Origin: an uncultured Clostridia bacterium
GTDB lineage: Bacteria; Bacillota; Clostridia; TANB77; CAG-508
Assembly: GCA_934121925.1 (NCBI GenBank)
Contig: CAKOVK010000003.1
Span: 1-64,000 of the forward strand
DNA: 64,000 nucleotides
Reading direction: 5' to 3'
Made by a program: the position numbers and the translations under genes. The notes beneath the pieces were generated by a model. The model searched no databases. It saw nothing but the letters and a program-made list of their open reading frames with translations, and had not been told where the DNA came from. Of the stretch, positions 26,179-35,361 are shown piece after piece; position 1 is the stretch's first letter; the number at the start of each line of letters is the position of its first letter.

Positions 26179-29100
26179 TATAACACCTCGTATAATTCGT
26201 TTTTTACTATCCTTGCAAAGCCATCTTCATCTAACGTTAATTTACATTTATTTAGTGCACTTAGAAATGCACTTGCCATTTTTCCGTAATCTATTTCTTG
26301 ATTTGTGATTGAGTTTTTTGATAAGTTTTTTCTTTTTCCATTCTCTTCCGCTTGAGTATAAGCCTCATTTTCCTCTTTTGTTAAAACTCTTTCTCCTTTA
26401 TGTAATCTAGCCACATAATTATCTTTTGGAACATAATCTAATCCTAATTTATGCCCTGGTAATTTAGATGTTGCTCCATTAACACGTGCTTTTACAGTGA
26501 GAAGCCCTGATAATTTTGATGCTATTCCCCTTGCAGTACTCCATAAGCTATCTTTCCAGCTTTTGTTATTTAATCCACTGTTTAAACCACTGAGAATATT
26601 TTTCCCTTGCTCTTCTGATAAGTTTCCTTTTTTTATTCCTTCCATTACTTTGTCTACATCTTCAATCCCCGCTTGTTCTAGTAGCTCTTTTAATTCGCTA
26701 TCAGACAAACCAGATAGAAAGCTGTTTAAATTTTTAATAGCTTCACTTTTAAATTCTGCATTTTGCTCTATTTCATCTAAGACTGAACTCATCATATTTT
26801 CGGTTTCTTTTACCAATTCTGGTGTTCTCTCTGCAGTAACACCCGTCATTTCTTGAATTTTTTTACTTAGTTCTGGTGGCATTTTTGAAACCCTCTCGTA
26901 ATACGTAGCATACGAACTTGTTGCCAATTCTTTCCAAGCATTTATGACTTCTGGACTATTTTCATTAATAGTAGATGTTTGTGCAGTTAATTCGTCCAAT
27001 AATGTTTGTAGTCTTTGATTTGAGCTTTCGATGGCATTAGCATTAGCTTGCGCAGAGATTTCATTTTTATTGTTTAAGTCTTCTTGATATATTTTTTTTA
27101 ATTCTTCTATATTATAAATTTCTTGTTGAATACCTTCTTGTATTTGCGCTTCTCTTGACAATTTTTCTCTTCCATAATTGCTTATTCTTTCATCTGTCAT
27201 TTTTTTTATTTTATCAGTATTATTGCTTTGCATTATCGCATAATCATTTTCATATTTAGCAATATCTGTTAAATAATCATTATATATGGTCTGATAACTT
27301 TCAAAAGTTTCTTTATATCCATCTACCCACTTTGACATATAATCTTTTGCGTGTTCTGCAGATTTTTTTGCTGTATATCCTGCATCTATATATTTCTGTT
27401 GAAGATCATTAAAGTACTGTTCATAAGTTTTCCCTTCTAATGCCTTATTATATTCATTTTGAGCATTTATCATGTCTTTATATGCACTGGTTTTATTTTG
27501 AATTGCCGTTGAGTACTTCGATTCTTCATTCTCTAAAATAATTTGAGCTTTCTTTTTTAATATTAATAAATCAATTTCTTCTTGTAATGTCTTATATTGA
27601 TTTATAACATCTCCTGTTAAAGTATATTCTGTTCCTAACGCTTTGTTTAGTTCATTTAAAATTACCGATACTCTGTCCTTATATCCTTCTTTTACTTTTC
27701 CATTTTCATCTACTAAATTACTTAGTTCATTTCTTAAATCTTCAGTATTTTTAATTTCAGCAAGGCTACTAGACGCTGTTTTATCCAATTCTTCTCTATA
27801 TTCTTCATGCGTTTTTTTTACCTTTTCCATTTCTTCTATATTTCTTTGCAATTCTTCTGGTATCTTTTCAGCCTCACTTCTTAGCCATATATATGCACTT
27901 GCTAAAGCACCTATTGACGTTATTGCAATTCCTATTGGGCTCGATAACCCTTGAATTATTTTTGCCAATCCATTAACTGCTGTATCTGTTGTTGTCACAC
28001 TTCCTCGCATTACTCCTATTGCTTGAGTAAAAGTTCCTATTCCTTTTACTGTTCCGCCTATTGCTGATGTTACTTTTCCAATTATCGCAACCAAAGGTCC
28101 TATTGCCGCAACAATAAGTCCTATTTTTACTATCATATCTACTTGCTTATCTGATAATTTGCTAAACTTATCAATCCATTTTCCAAGTCCTTCTATTACT
28201 TTTTCAATACTTGGCATTAGTTTGTTTCCGAGAGTAATAGCCATATCTTTTAATTTATTAATTGCTATTTTTATTTTACTTTTTAGAGTATCATATCTTT
28301 TATTTGCTTCATTTGTTAATGCTGTATTATTCTTCCATGCTTGTGTTCCTGTATTTATTGCATCATTAAACAGGGTCCCAGCATTTGCTGCACGCAACAA
28401 AGAATCTCTTAATCTAACTTCAGTTAGCCCCATTTCAGAAAGCATTGTAATTGCGCTTTCGCCTTTGTTTTCAGCATCTCCTAAGCCTTTAATGAACTCT
28501 GATAGTGCACCTGCAGCATCTTCTTTCCATGCTTTTTTAAATTGCTCTGTTGTCATTCCTGAAACTTTTGCAAAGTCTTCAAGATTTGTTCCTGCTGTTA
28601 TCAATTGTTTTAATTCTGTGCTTGTCATCCCAATACTTTGTGACAATTCTTTAAAGCCCTTCGAATCATTTGCAGACATCAATTCTAATTCTCTTAATGT
28701 CATTCCTGTCTTTTTTAGTACTGTATCTAACTTTTTGCCACCTTGTTCAACAGCATTTTGCATTTTTACCATTGCCTTAGAAATTGCTGAACCACCCATC
28801 TCTGCTTCTATTCCAACTGAACTCAATGCTGTTGCCAACCCTAAAATTTCCGCTTCTGAGAAACCAACTTGTTTTCCTGCACCTGCTAACCTCATGGCCA
28901 TACTTACAATATCCGCTTCTGTTGTTGCATATTTGTTACCCAAATCAACAATTGTTGATCCTAATTTGTCAAAGTCTTTTTGTGACATTTGAGTTATATT
29001 TGCGAATTTTGCAAGCTGTGAAGCAGCCTCATCAGCAGTAAGATTTGTGGAATTTCCTAGATCTATCATTGCTTTTGAAAAATCTAATATGTTTTCTGTC

Positions 29101-29771
29101 TTTATTCCTAACTGTCCTGCTGCTTCTGCTACTGCCGCTATCTCTGTTGTAGAAGAAGGCATTTCTTTTGCCATATCCCTAATGCCCTGTTTTAATTCTT
29201 CCATTTGTTCTTTCGTTCCATCAACTGTCTTTTCTACTCCTGCAAAAGCATCTTCAAAATCTATTGCGCTCTTAGCACTTAAAGTTAAGGCTGATATACT
29301 TGCAGCAGAAAATGCAGACAACTTCTTGCCTGCGTTTTCTATTTTCTTTCCTGATTTTTCAACTTTTTCTCCCCATTCTTCAAGTTTTTTACCTGTATTT
29401 GTAAGTTGTGTTTGAACATCTTTTAATTTACTCTCATAATTTTTTAGTTTAATTTCTGCATTAGTTAATTCATTTTGTTTCTTTTTTATAGCTGTTGTAT
29501 TTTTATTTTCTGCATTTTCTAAATCAGCTAATTGCATTTTTAAAACATTTACTTTATCTGACTGAATCTCATAAGCATTTGTTAAATATTCTTGTTGTGC
29601 TTTTAATTTCTCTGTTGATTTAGTAGAATTATCCCATTGTGATTGTGTTAGCTTAAATTGATTATAATTCTTATTCATTTCTATATTTATATCTTGAAGA
29701 GTTTTCTTAAAATCTTTTGCTCCCTCTTCTGTAAATATAAGTCCTACTCTTTTTAAATCATTACTTCCCAC
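26178..29771 (-). CDS. Tail tape measure protein
   Basis: This 1197-aa protein has an N-terminal coiled coil (residues 20-150) and a TP901-type core region (about 165-480, with AAVAEAAGQLGIKTENILDF and GGSAISKAMVKMQNAVEQGG). Hydrophobic segments (about 545-640) and further coiled coils follow. Its length sets tail length; about 0.15 nm per residue would suggest a tail near 180 nm. It follows the tail-assembly gene with a two-gene insertion between them. Confidence 0.93.
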   Translation of the reverse strand: MGSNDLKRVGLIFTEEGAKDFKKTLQDINIEMNKNYNQFKLTQSQWDNSTKSTEKLKAQQEYLTNAYEIQSDKVNVLKMQLADLENAENKNTTAIKKKQNELTNAEIKLKNYESKLKDVQTQLTNTGKKLEEWGEKVEKSGKKIENAGKKLSAFSAASISALTLSAKSAIDFEDAFAGVEKTVDGTKEQMEELKQGIRDMAKEMPSSTTEIAAVAEAAGQLGIKTENILDFSKAMIDLGNSTNLTADEAASQLAKFANITQMSQKDFDKLGSTIVDLGNKYATTEADIVSMAMRLAGAGKQVGFSEAEILGLATALSSVGIEAEMGGSAISKAMVKMQNAVEQGGKKLDTVLKKTGMTLRELELMSANDSKGFKELSQSIGMTSTELKQLITAGTNLEDFAKVSGMTTEQFKKAWKEDAAGALSEFIKGLGDAENKGESAITMLSEMGLTEVRLRDSLLRAANAGTLFNDAINTGTQAWKNNTALTNEANKRYDTLKSKIKIAINKLKDMAITLGNKLMPSIEKVIEGLGKWIDKFSKLSDKQVDMIVKIGLIVAAIGPLVAIIGKVTSAIGGTVKGIGTFTQAIGVMRGSVTTTDTAVNGLAKIIQGLSSPIGIAITSIGALASAYIWLRSEAEKIPEELQRNIEEMEKVKKTHEEYREELDKTASSSLAEIKNTEDLRNELSNLVDENGKVKEGYKDRVSVILNELNKALGTEYTLTGDVINQYKTLQEEIDLLILKKKAQIILENEESKYSTAIQNKTSAYKDMINAQNEYNKALEGKTYEQYFNDLQQKYIDAGYTAKKSAEHAKDYMSKWVDGYKETFESYQTIYNDYLTDIAKYENDYAIMQSNNTDKIKKMTDERISNYGREKLSREAQIQEGIQQEIYNIEELKKIYQEDLNNKNEISAQANANAIESSNQRLQTLLDELTAQTSTINENSPEVINAWKELATSSYATYYERVSKMPPELSKKIQEMTGVTAERTPELVKETENMMSSVLDEIEQNAEFKSEAIKNLNSFLSGLSDSELKELLEQAGIEDVDKVMEGIKKGNLSEEQGKNILSGLNSGLNNKSWKDSLWSTARGIASKLSGLLTVKARVNGATSKLPGHKLGLDYVPKDNYVARLHKGERVLTKEENEAYTQAEENGKRKNLSKNSITNQEIDYGKMASAFLSALNKCKLTLDEDGFARIVKNELYEVL

Positions 29772-29830
29772 TTTATTTCACCTCTTTTTTAGGCATAATA
29801 AAAGCACCAGAGTAAATCTGATGCTAAATA

Positions 29831-29860
29831 AAAAAACACCTGCATTTGCAAATGTTTTTT
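29831..29860 (-). terminator. Terminator downstream of the moron pair
   Basis: AAAAAACA and TGTTTTTT pair around a loop that itself contains the palindrome TGCATTTGCA, giving a T-tailed hairpin on the minus strand directly after the stop at 29862. A terminator before the tape-measure gene fits an independently transcribed insert. Confidence 0.7.
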
Positions 29861-29861
29861 A

Positions 29862-30221
29862 TTAATATATTTTATTATTTCCAATTTGTAGTGATATCAA
29901 ATCATATTCTTCATATGTTTCATCTACAAATTCTATAATCATCCAGAACTTTTCGCCATTTACCTTTCCTTCTATTTTATATCTTAATCCTGTTTTTATA
30001 AATTCGTAATCTCCTTTATAACTTGAATAGTCTGGTTTATATAAATTATCTTCTAAGACCATTTGAGCATAAGTCATTAATTCTATTTCGTCTGGTTCTT
30101 TACTTGTATTATTTTCTTTACTATTAGAGCCAAATATGCAAAAGTATAATACAATGCAAATTATAATAAATGCAATAAATCCTATTATCTTGTATTTAGA
30201 TTCTATGTTATTATTATTCAT
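29862..30221 (-). CDS. Moron protein: single-pass membrane protein with PepSY-like size, unknown function
   Basis: This 119-aa protein has one N-terminal TM helix (about residues 11-30) followed by an extracytoplasmic domain of about 85 residues. I do not recognise the domain. It is inserted between tail genes where no such protein is needed for the virion, so it is a candidate lysogenic conversion gene, possibly envelope-acting or superinfection-excluding. The start has a weak AAGGATG-type Shine-Dalgarno. Confidence 0.65.
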   Translation of the reverse strand: MNNNNIESKYKIIGFIAFIIICIVLYFCIFGSNSKENNTSKEPDEIELMTYAQMVLEDNLYKPDYSSYKGDYEFIKTGLRYKIEGKVNGEKFWMIIEFVDETYEEYDLISLQIGNNKIY

Positions 30222-30316
30222 CCTTGTTCATCTCCTAGTGGCAAACTTTACAAGCTGTTCAACCTTCTGCAAAAGCTTACTTCATTATTGTTTGATACTC
30301 ATTGTTTTTTAATATT

Positions 30317-30643
30317 CTACTTGTTGTCTAATTTACCATTTATACTATCTAGCAAATCGATTATATCTGAAAAGCCTTTTATAAATGCAAACAGTACAAT
30401 TCCACTAAATAAAAATGTAAATCCTGCAATTATCTTTTCATTGCTCCAATTCACAAAAGCAATTATTATACAACAAATTAATTGAAAAGCATTTATAAAT
30501 CTTAAAGCAACTGTTTTATAGCCGCTTTCGTAATTCTCTTTTTTTATGTTTTTTTCTTTTTCATAAATTTCAAAATCTAATCCACAGTATGGACATTTTT
30601 CGTCTAGTTCACTTACTTTTTTATTACATTTTGGACATTCCAT
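30317..30643 (-). CDS. Moron protein: zinc-ribbon membrane protein
   Basis: The 108-aa protein begins with a zinc ribbon (MECPKCNKK ... CPYCGLDF; two CxxC pairs, residues 3-21) followed by two hydrophobic helices (about 45-68 and 72-90). Zinc ribbon plus TM proteins are common among accessory envelope proteins of Firmicutes. The start at 30643 has a GGAAGGTGA Shine-Dalgarno; a longer frame upstream overlaps its promoter. It forms a pair with the 119-aa gene. Confidence 0.7.
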   Translation of the reverse strand: MECPKCNKKVSELDEKCPYCGLDFEIYEKEKNIKKENYESGYKTVALRFINAFQLICCIIIAFVNWSNEKIIAGFTFLFSGIVLFAFIKGFSDIIDLLDSINGKLDNK

Positions 30644-30663
30644 AATATCACCTTCCTTATTAC

Positions 30664-30708
30664 ATTTTACCTTTTGCAGCAAAATATTACAAGAAAAATG
30701 TTTCGACA
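30664..30708 (-). promoter_or_regulatory. Moron promoter with an upstream TGTCGAA box
   Basis: On the minus strand TTGTAA (30687-30692) and TAAAAT (30664-30669) are 17 nt apart, 20 nt upstream of the zinc-ribbon gene. A TGTCGAA word (30702-30708) is centred about 48 nt upstream of the expected start, where Spo0A boxes act in activated promoters. The promoter is well supported, the box only suggestive. Confidence 0.55.
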
Positions 30709-30723
30709 TAATTTTGCATTTTT

Positions 30724-31062
30724 CTACATTCTGTGTTTCGGCTTGTTTATATTTATAACATTGCCTTTCTTAATATCTGGAGTATTGTTTATTACAAAAT
30801 TAATAATTGGGTCAATATCTTCTAATTTCACAAGTCGCACCGCTTGCCTGTATGTTAAAGGCTCGTCATAGTTTGATGCTATTATTGCATATAAAATTTG
30901 ATTTGTTGCATACATTGTTTTTGTATATCCGTTTTTATCTTTTTGCCCTTCTGCATCTTTTTTTAATTGTTCTAGTCCGCCTTCATAATCCTCAATATAT
31001 TCTAAAAAAAGTGATGTCACCTCTAAAATTATCTTTTCTCCATTTTTTAATTCTATTTCCAT
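30724..31062 (-). CDS. Tail assembly chaperone
   Basis: This 112-aa acidic helical protein is placed between the major tail protein and the tape-measure protein, the position of gpG-like tail assembly chaperones. The sequence MEIELKNGEKIILEVTS...FLEYIEDYEGG fits this loose family. I see no slippery sequence for the usual frameshifted longer form, and the moron insertion follows directly. Confidence 0.65.
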   Translation of the reverse strand: MEIELKNGEKIILEVTSLFLEYIEDYEGGLEQLKKDAEGQKDKNGYTKTMYATNQILYAIIASNYDEPLTYRQAVRLVKLEDIDPIINFVINNTPDIKKGNVININKPKHRM

Positions 31063-31096
31063 ATTATTACCTCATATCTTTGTATTATTTCCTTAT

Positions 31097-31126
31097 AAAA
31101 AGGGCTCTAAATCAATTCTAGAGCCC
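31097..31126 (-). terminator. Terminator after the major tail protein
   Basis: GGGCTCTA and TAGAGCCC pair around 9 nt, with five T's following on the minus strand. It probably gives partial termination so that the abundant tail protein is made in excess over downstream genes. Confidence 0.75.
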
Positions 31127-31135
31127 AACTTTTTT

Positions 31136-31765
31136 CTAAGTTCCTGGTGTAATTGCTGCAGCTAGTCCTGCATCATCTAAAATTGGCTTTGCAAAGAATA
31201 GTTCTTCTGTTAATCCTTCTGGGAATTTTGACATTTCATTGTTTACATATGTTTTTTTATCTCCTAAGTCATTATATGCATAAGCTTTTATAGTTACTGT
31301 ATCATTTTGCTCTGAAAAGCTCTCTTCTTTTGTTGCGATATCATCTGTATTTTCTACTAATTGGCATTTAGGGTACCAAGCTAATTCAAATTTTCCTTCT
31401 AGTTTTTTTACAACTTTTCCAAATGCAAAGAAAGGTCTTGTGGCTGTTCTTCCAGAACGGTTTAATCCTGCTGTACCTATAACATCTCCTCTCATTTTTG
31501 CTAAATCTTCTGGGTCAAAAGCAACTACTTCTACTGCCATCTCTATACTTTCATTTTGATTTACAGTTGTATAGTCTTGTCCTGAAGCTCTAACCACAGC
31601 TACCTCAGAGTTTTCTGTAGTTCCTATATTTTTTACTACATTGCTTTTTGTAACATTTTCTTCATATGTTGTTGTGAAATTGCCAGAAGCATCTGGTGTA
31701 TTGAATGCATAGTATAATGCACCTACTGTTTCTTTTACCATAGGTTTTTTTGTATTAATTGCCAT
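31136..31765 (-). CDS. Major tail protein (phi13 type)
   Basis: The 209-aa tube subunit shows phi13-family features: the N-terminal GALYYAF, a central VAFDPEDLAKMRG and the RPFFAFGKVV strand. The last 25 residues may be a flexible tail. It is followed by a terminator and preceded by four head-tail joining genes, the standard order. Confidence 0.88.
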   Translation of the reverse strand: MAINTKKPMVKETVGALYYAFNTPDASGNFTTTYEENVTKSNVVKNIGTTENSEVAVVRASGQDYTTVNQNESIEMAVEVVAFDPEDLAKMRGDVIGTAGLNRSGRTATRPFFAFGKVVKKLEGKFELAWYPKCQLVENTDDIATKEESFSEQNDTVTIKAYAYNDLGDKKTYVNNEMSKFPEGLTEELFFAKPILDDAGLAAAITPGT

Positions 31766-31791
31766 TTTAAAATCCTCCTTTTAATAAAAAA

Positions 31792-32163
31792 TTACCAAGT
31801 TTTTATTCCTAACTTGGTAAGCATTTTTTTATAATACTTTTCTTTATTTCTATCCCATACTGGGTATAGATGTTCTTGAGCATTCATTTTTACAGTTCCA
31901 TGCTCAAGCATTGGGCCATAATATTTGCCCCATCCTGCCTCTACTTCTTTGTTTTTCTTTTTATATGCAAAGCACTTAATTAAGTGTGTGTAGCCTGATT
32001 TTCTAATTTTTGAAATTGGTTTAGGAAGTTTTAACAAATCACCAACAAATTCTTTAGCACCTGTCTCTAATACATCTACTGCATTGTCTGCACCATCTAT
32101 ATATTTTTCCAAAATTTCAGACATTGCCTCAAATCCACTATATCCGTAAACTTCATTAGACAT
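31792..32163 (-). CDS. Tail completion/HK97 gp10-like protein
   Basis: This 123-aa protein has the helical N terminus and the C-terminal HGTVKMNAQEHLYPVWDRNKE-type segment seen in HK97 gp10-like minor capsid/tail-joining proteins. It overlaps the neighbouring gene by 8 nt. Assignment rests on this pattern and on gene order. Confidence 0.7.
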   Translation of the reverse strand: MSNEVYGYSGFEAMSEILEKYIDGADNAVDVLETGAKEFVGDLLKLPKPISKIRKSGYTHLIKCFAYKKKNKEVEAGWGKYYGPMLEHGTVKMNAQEHLYPVWDRNKEKYYKKMLTKLGIKTW

Positions 32164-32485
32164 TTTCTAATACCTCTAGTGAGAAAAATGAATGCCAACG
32201 CCTTGTTTCTGGATCATATTCGTGTTGTATCGCAGGAAATAGCTCTATATCATTCAATAAATGTTTTAGTTCCAAAAGTTTCGTATGTCTTGGTCTGTCA
32301 GCTATTATAGAAATCTGATAAGTAACTACAGTGTTATAATCTTTTCCACTTGCCGTTTGGTCTTCCCAATAATAATCCCAAAAACAAACTCTAACTTCGT
32401 CTTCCATAATTTCATCAGTCGGCGTTCCTTCTTTTATAGGTATCTTTAACTTTTCTAGTAATTCAACTAATTCTTTTTTTGTCAT
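32156..32485 (-). CDS. Tail terminator-like protein
   Basis: The 109-aa alpha/beta protein lies between the head-tail stopper and the gp10-like gene. The pattern of a helix, VCFWDYYWED strand, ITYQISIIADRP-like strand and a helix is consistent with tail terminator (gpU/gp17-like) proteins that cap the tail tube. The start overlaps the upstream stop (ATGA type). Confidence 0.6.
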   Translation of the reverse strand: MTKKELVELLEKLKIPIKEGTPTDEIMEDEVRVCFWDYYWEDQTASGKDYNTVVTYQISIIADRPRHTKLLELKHLLNDIELFPAIQHEYDPETRRWHSFFSLEVLENV

Positions 32486-32853
32486 AAATCTTCCTCCAAT
32501 TTTACTCTTGGATATTCCTCAAGAGTTAAATCTGTCTGCTTAAATCCATCATTATTAGTAAAGTGATAGGCATTAAATACTTTGTGATATTCATTGCCTA
32601 TTTTTACAACATTTAAAGAGGTTATTTCTTTCATTTGAGGTATTCTAATTTTTAAAGAGAGCTTTCTTTTTCTTTCTTCGCTTTCAAAACGAAGTTTGTC
32701 TGATATTGATAATTCTTCAAACCATACTTCCTTTTTCATATTTTTTAAATATTCAACAGGATAAGTATTTTGGGTTTGTTTTATAGCAAAAAGCTTAAGT
32801 TTTCCATCATTATATGTCGGAAGGCTTGTAATATTTTGCTTGTAAGTCAGCAT
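32482..32853 (-). CDS. Head-tail stopper/adaptor
   Basis: The 123-aa mainly beta protein lies in the head-completion position. I place the start at the ATG at 32853, preceded by GCAGGAGATT; a longer frame upstream overlaps the connector gene more deeply. The family assignment is from gene order and size. Confidence 0.6.
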   Translation of the reverse strand: MLTYKQNITSLPTYNDGKLKLFAIKQTQNTYPVEYLKNMKKEVWFEELSISDKLRFESEERKRKLSLKIRIPQMKEITSLNVVKIGNEYHKVFNAYHFTNNDGFKQTDLTLEEYPRVKLEEDL

Positions 32854-33097
32854 AATCTCCTGCGTATAACTGTTTAAATTCAGCAATTCTGCCAAATCTT
32901 CTATACATTGCATAATTCTTTAACAAGCCTCTTGCTGTTAAGTCTGCATCATAATCAATTTTAGCTCCAGATTTGCTATTAATATCAAATTCAGCTTCTT
33001 TTATTAGCTTTTCTATAACCTCATCTTCTTCATTTGGCGAAACATGTTGCTCTGATCTAATTTCCTCAATTAATTTTTCAATTTGTGTATTGTTCAT
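32810..33097 (-). CDS. Head-tail connector (gp6-like)
   Basis: This 95-aa helical protein matches phage_connect/gp6-like connectors in size and in the ARGLLKNYAMYRRFGR segment. It forms a ring below the portal. It is placed just after the capsid and a 68-aa gene, and its 3' end overlaps the stopper gene. Confidence 0.7.
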   Translation of the reverse strand: MNNTQIEKLIEEIRSEQHVSPNEEDEVIEKLIKEAEFDINSKSGAKIDYDADLTARGLLKNYAMYRRFGRIAEFKQLYAGDYADLQAKYYKPSDI

Positions 33098-33108
33098 TAT
33101 ACACCTCT

Positions 33109-33315
33109 CTATTCTTCTATTTTTTTAGCAGATTCCTCTTCAATTTCTTCAATTAGAATTTTGCCTATTTTATTTTTCTTAGTTGTCAATTCTTTAATTC
33201 TTTTTTGAGGTATGTCTTCAAGTTTAATATCTTCTCTAGGATAAATGTCATTCACCTCATAAATATAGTCATTGTCTTTTAGATCTTTAAATTTCTCAAT
33301 TACTTTGTAAGCCAT
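33109..33315 (-). CDS. Small structural-region protein, unknown function
   Basis: The 68-aa charged protein starts MAYKVIEKFKDLKDNDYIYEVND and has a Glu/Lys-rich helical tail. Proteins like this often follow the major capsid gene in Firmicutes phages (Rho-N-like or head-fibre related), but I cannot assign it. Confidence 0.65.
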   Translation of the reverse strand: MAYKVIEKFKDLKDNDYIYEVNDIYPREDIKLEDIPQKRIKELTTKKNKIGKILIEEIEEESAKKIEE

Positions 33316-33339
33316 TTTTTAATTCCTCCTATTTATATT

Positions 33340-33363
33340 CAGGAGCTTATATCTAAGCTCCTG
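33340..33363 (-). terminator. Hairpin at the end of the capsid gene
   Basis: CAGGAGCTTA and TAAGCTCCTG form a perfect 10-bp stem with a 4-nt loop, overlapping the capsid stop codon. There is no T tail, so it is more likely an mRNA stabiliser or attenuator than a full terminator. Confidence 0.5.
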
Positions 33364-34531
33364 GTGTTTCAGTATTTGTTGTTACTGTCCCCTTTACACT
33401 TGTTTCTACAGTTCCAATAACTTTTACAGGAGCAACATATTCCTCTAATTTTGTTACATCAAAAACGAAAGCTGTGTTATCATCTGTTGCCCTACCATTT
33501 GCATATCCTTTTCCTATAACAACATCAGCATCATCTAGTGCTTTTACTTCTTCATAATTTTTTATTCCAAAATTTGATAATCCCATTGTATATTTTTTAG
33601 GAATTACTAAAGCTGCTTTTCCTTCTGGATTATTAGCAGAGCTTTTAACAACAAGGTTTTTGTATGAGCTTATCATTCTTCCTTCAGCATCATATATTGC
33701 AGGTGCAACATAATCTGCTTCATCATTTGGATGGCAAATTAAAACTAATTTATCAAATGTCCTTTTACCATTTCTTGATAAGTATTTTTTTGCAGCTGCT
33801 AGTCCCTTTGGAGTAAAGTTAGTTAATGTTGTATTAACTGTTTTATCTTTTTGTGTTTTATCTGAATTTGCTGCAGAAATTTGTTTATAAATTCCTATAG
33901 GTTGTTTAACCCCATTTCCTTGTAAATATCCATATTCTAATCCATCATTTAAAGCTTCTTTTAGTATAGCTGTAAAATATTTATCTACAAATGGCAACGA
34001 TAAGTCGCTGATTCCTTTTGGTATTACTAAATAAACTGAAAGTTTATTTACATCCATATTTAATGTTTCAAACTCTGCACTTAATTCTCCAGTAATGCTG
34101 TCAGTTAATGCACCCCATGCATAAGTACCACTTTTTTCTGCTACGATCCATTTTTTAACATCTGCTGGAGTAAAGTTTACGTCTGATAGTATTCCGCTAT
34201 CTTTTTTAACGTCTTCCATTGTCACATCAATAATTGAAGTTGGAAGTATATCAATTTGATTAGCTGTTATTGCTTGTTTTACATCTTTTAAAGCTGTATA
34301 AAAATCTTTTTCTTCTTTTGATAATTTTCTTAAGCCTAATGTTTTTGCATAATTAGCATCACTTTCTGCTTTGTTTGCTTGTTCTTGAATTTCTGATATT
34401 AAATCTTCATATTGAACTGACACAATTTTGTCCATAGCTTCAATAACTGCTTGTGATTTGTCCTCTGTTTCTTGAAGAATTTTTAAAGCATCTTCTCTAG
34501 CTTGTTTCATTTTTGTTTCATTAATTTTCAT
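33353..34531 (-). CDS. Major capsid protein, HK97 fold
   Basis: This 392-aa protein has an N-terminal coiled-coil delta/scaffold region (residues 1-95). The HK97 domain follows, with WIVAEKSGTYAWGALTDSIT and GYLQGNGVKQPIGIYKQ, the latter the usual motif of this family. A maturation protease is encoded just upstream and probably removes the N-terminal region. Confidence 0.93.
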   Translation of the reverse strand: MKINETKMKQAREDALKILQETEDKSQAVIEAMDKIVSVQYEDLISEIQEQANKAESDANYAKTLGLRKLSKEEKDFYTALKDVKQAITANQIDILPTSIIDVTMEDVKKDSGILSDVNFTPADVKKWIVAEKSGTYAWGALTDSITGELSAEFETLNMDVNKLSVYLVIPKGISDLSLPFVDKYFTAILKEALNDGLEYGYLQGNGVKQPIGIYKQISAANSDKTQKDKTVNTTLTNFTPKGLAAAKKYLSRNGKRTFDKLVLICHPNDEADYVAPAIYDAEGRMISSYKNLVVKSSANNPEGKAALVIPKKYTMGLSNFGIKNYEEVKALDDADVVIGKGYANGRATDDNTAFVFDVTKLEEYVAPVKVIGTVETSVKGTVTTNTETPGA

Positions 34532-34551
34532 AATTTTTTACCTACCTTTTT

Positions 34552-35361
34552 TTAATTTTTTGTATTAAAAAAAGATGCCCATGCATCTTCTTTAATCGGT
34601 TTTTCTTGATGTGTATCTAATAGCTCTTTAGTTTTTTCGCCTTCTTTAGTTAGGCTTTGAACTATGCTATTAGCAACATTTTCTGATATTTCTTTTATTG
34701 TTTCTTCATTAAGTTCAACTTTTTGTTTTTTATCTTGTTCCTTTATTTTATTAACAAGATTGAATATAGCTTTATTAGCATATTGATTAATGGTATTATC
34801 TTCTTCTGTTTCTATTAATTCATCTGCAAATCCCTTATCTAAACATTCTTGGGCTGTCAAATAAGTTTCATCAGACAATAATTTTTCTAGTTCTTCTTCT
34901 GTAATTTTAATTTTAGACAAATATGCTGCTTTATAAGCCTCTTTAACTTTGTCCATATCATCTGCAGTTTTTCTTAATTCCTCTGCATTTCCTAGAACAC
35001 AAGTCCAGCAATTATGTATCATCATTAATGATGTTTTTGGCATATATACTTTATTTCCAGCCATAGCAATAATAGATGCTGATGAAGCAGCAATTCCATC
35101 TATATATACATTAATTTGTGATTTTAAGCTCTTTAATAAATTATAAATTGCTAAAGCTTGAAATGTTTCCCCTCCACAAGAATTTATATGAACATTTAAT
35201 TCTGAGATTTCTCCCAGTTCCTCAAGTTCTTTTTTAAAGCCCCAAGCCGAAACATCATTTTCAAACCATTCATAAGATGTTATATCTCCATAAATATAAA
35301 CATTTGCACTATTCTCGCTTTCTTTTTCAAAACTGTAAAATTTATTCTTCACTTCCTGCAC
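34552..35361 (-). CDS. Head maturation protease, ClpP-type (S14)
   Basis: The 269-aa protein has a ClpP-like domain (about residues 15-190): VHINSCGGETFQALAIYN, catalytic Ser in AASSASIIAMAG, catalytic His in LMMIHN. It has a helical C-terminal tail that may act as scaffold. It sits between the portal and capsid genes, the usual place, and overlaps the portal gene by 20 nt. Confidence 0.92.
   Translation of the reverse strand: MQEVKNKFYSFEKESENSANVYIYGDITSYEWFENDVSAWGFKKELEELGEISELNVHINSCGGETFQALAIYNLLKSLKSQINVYIDGIAASSASIIAMAGNKVYMPKTSLMMIHNCWTCVLGNAEELRKTADDMDKVKEAYKAAYLSKIKITEEELEKLLSDETYLTAQECLDKGFADELIETEEDNTINQYANKAIFNLVNKIKEQDKKQKVELNEETIKEISENVANSIVQSLTKEGEKTKELLDTHQEKPIKEDAWASFFNTKN

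Noticed and set aside
30643..30709. Longer N terminus for the zinc-ribbon moron protein
   Set aside because: The upstream extension overlaps the promoter, and the strong Shine-Dalgarno precedes the ATG at 30643.
30724..31062. Classic -1 frameshift in the tail assembly chaperone
   Set aside because: I see no slippery heptamer near its end, and the following frame is the moron insert.
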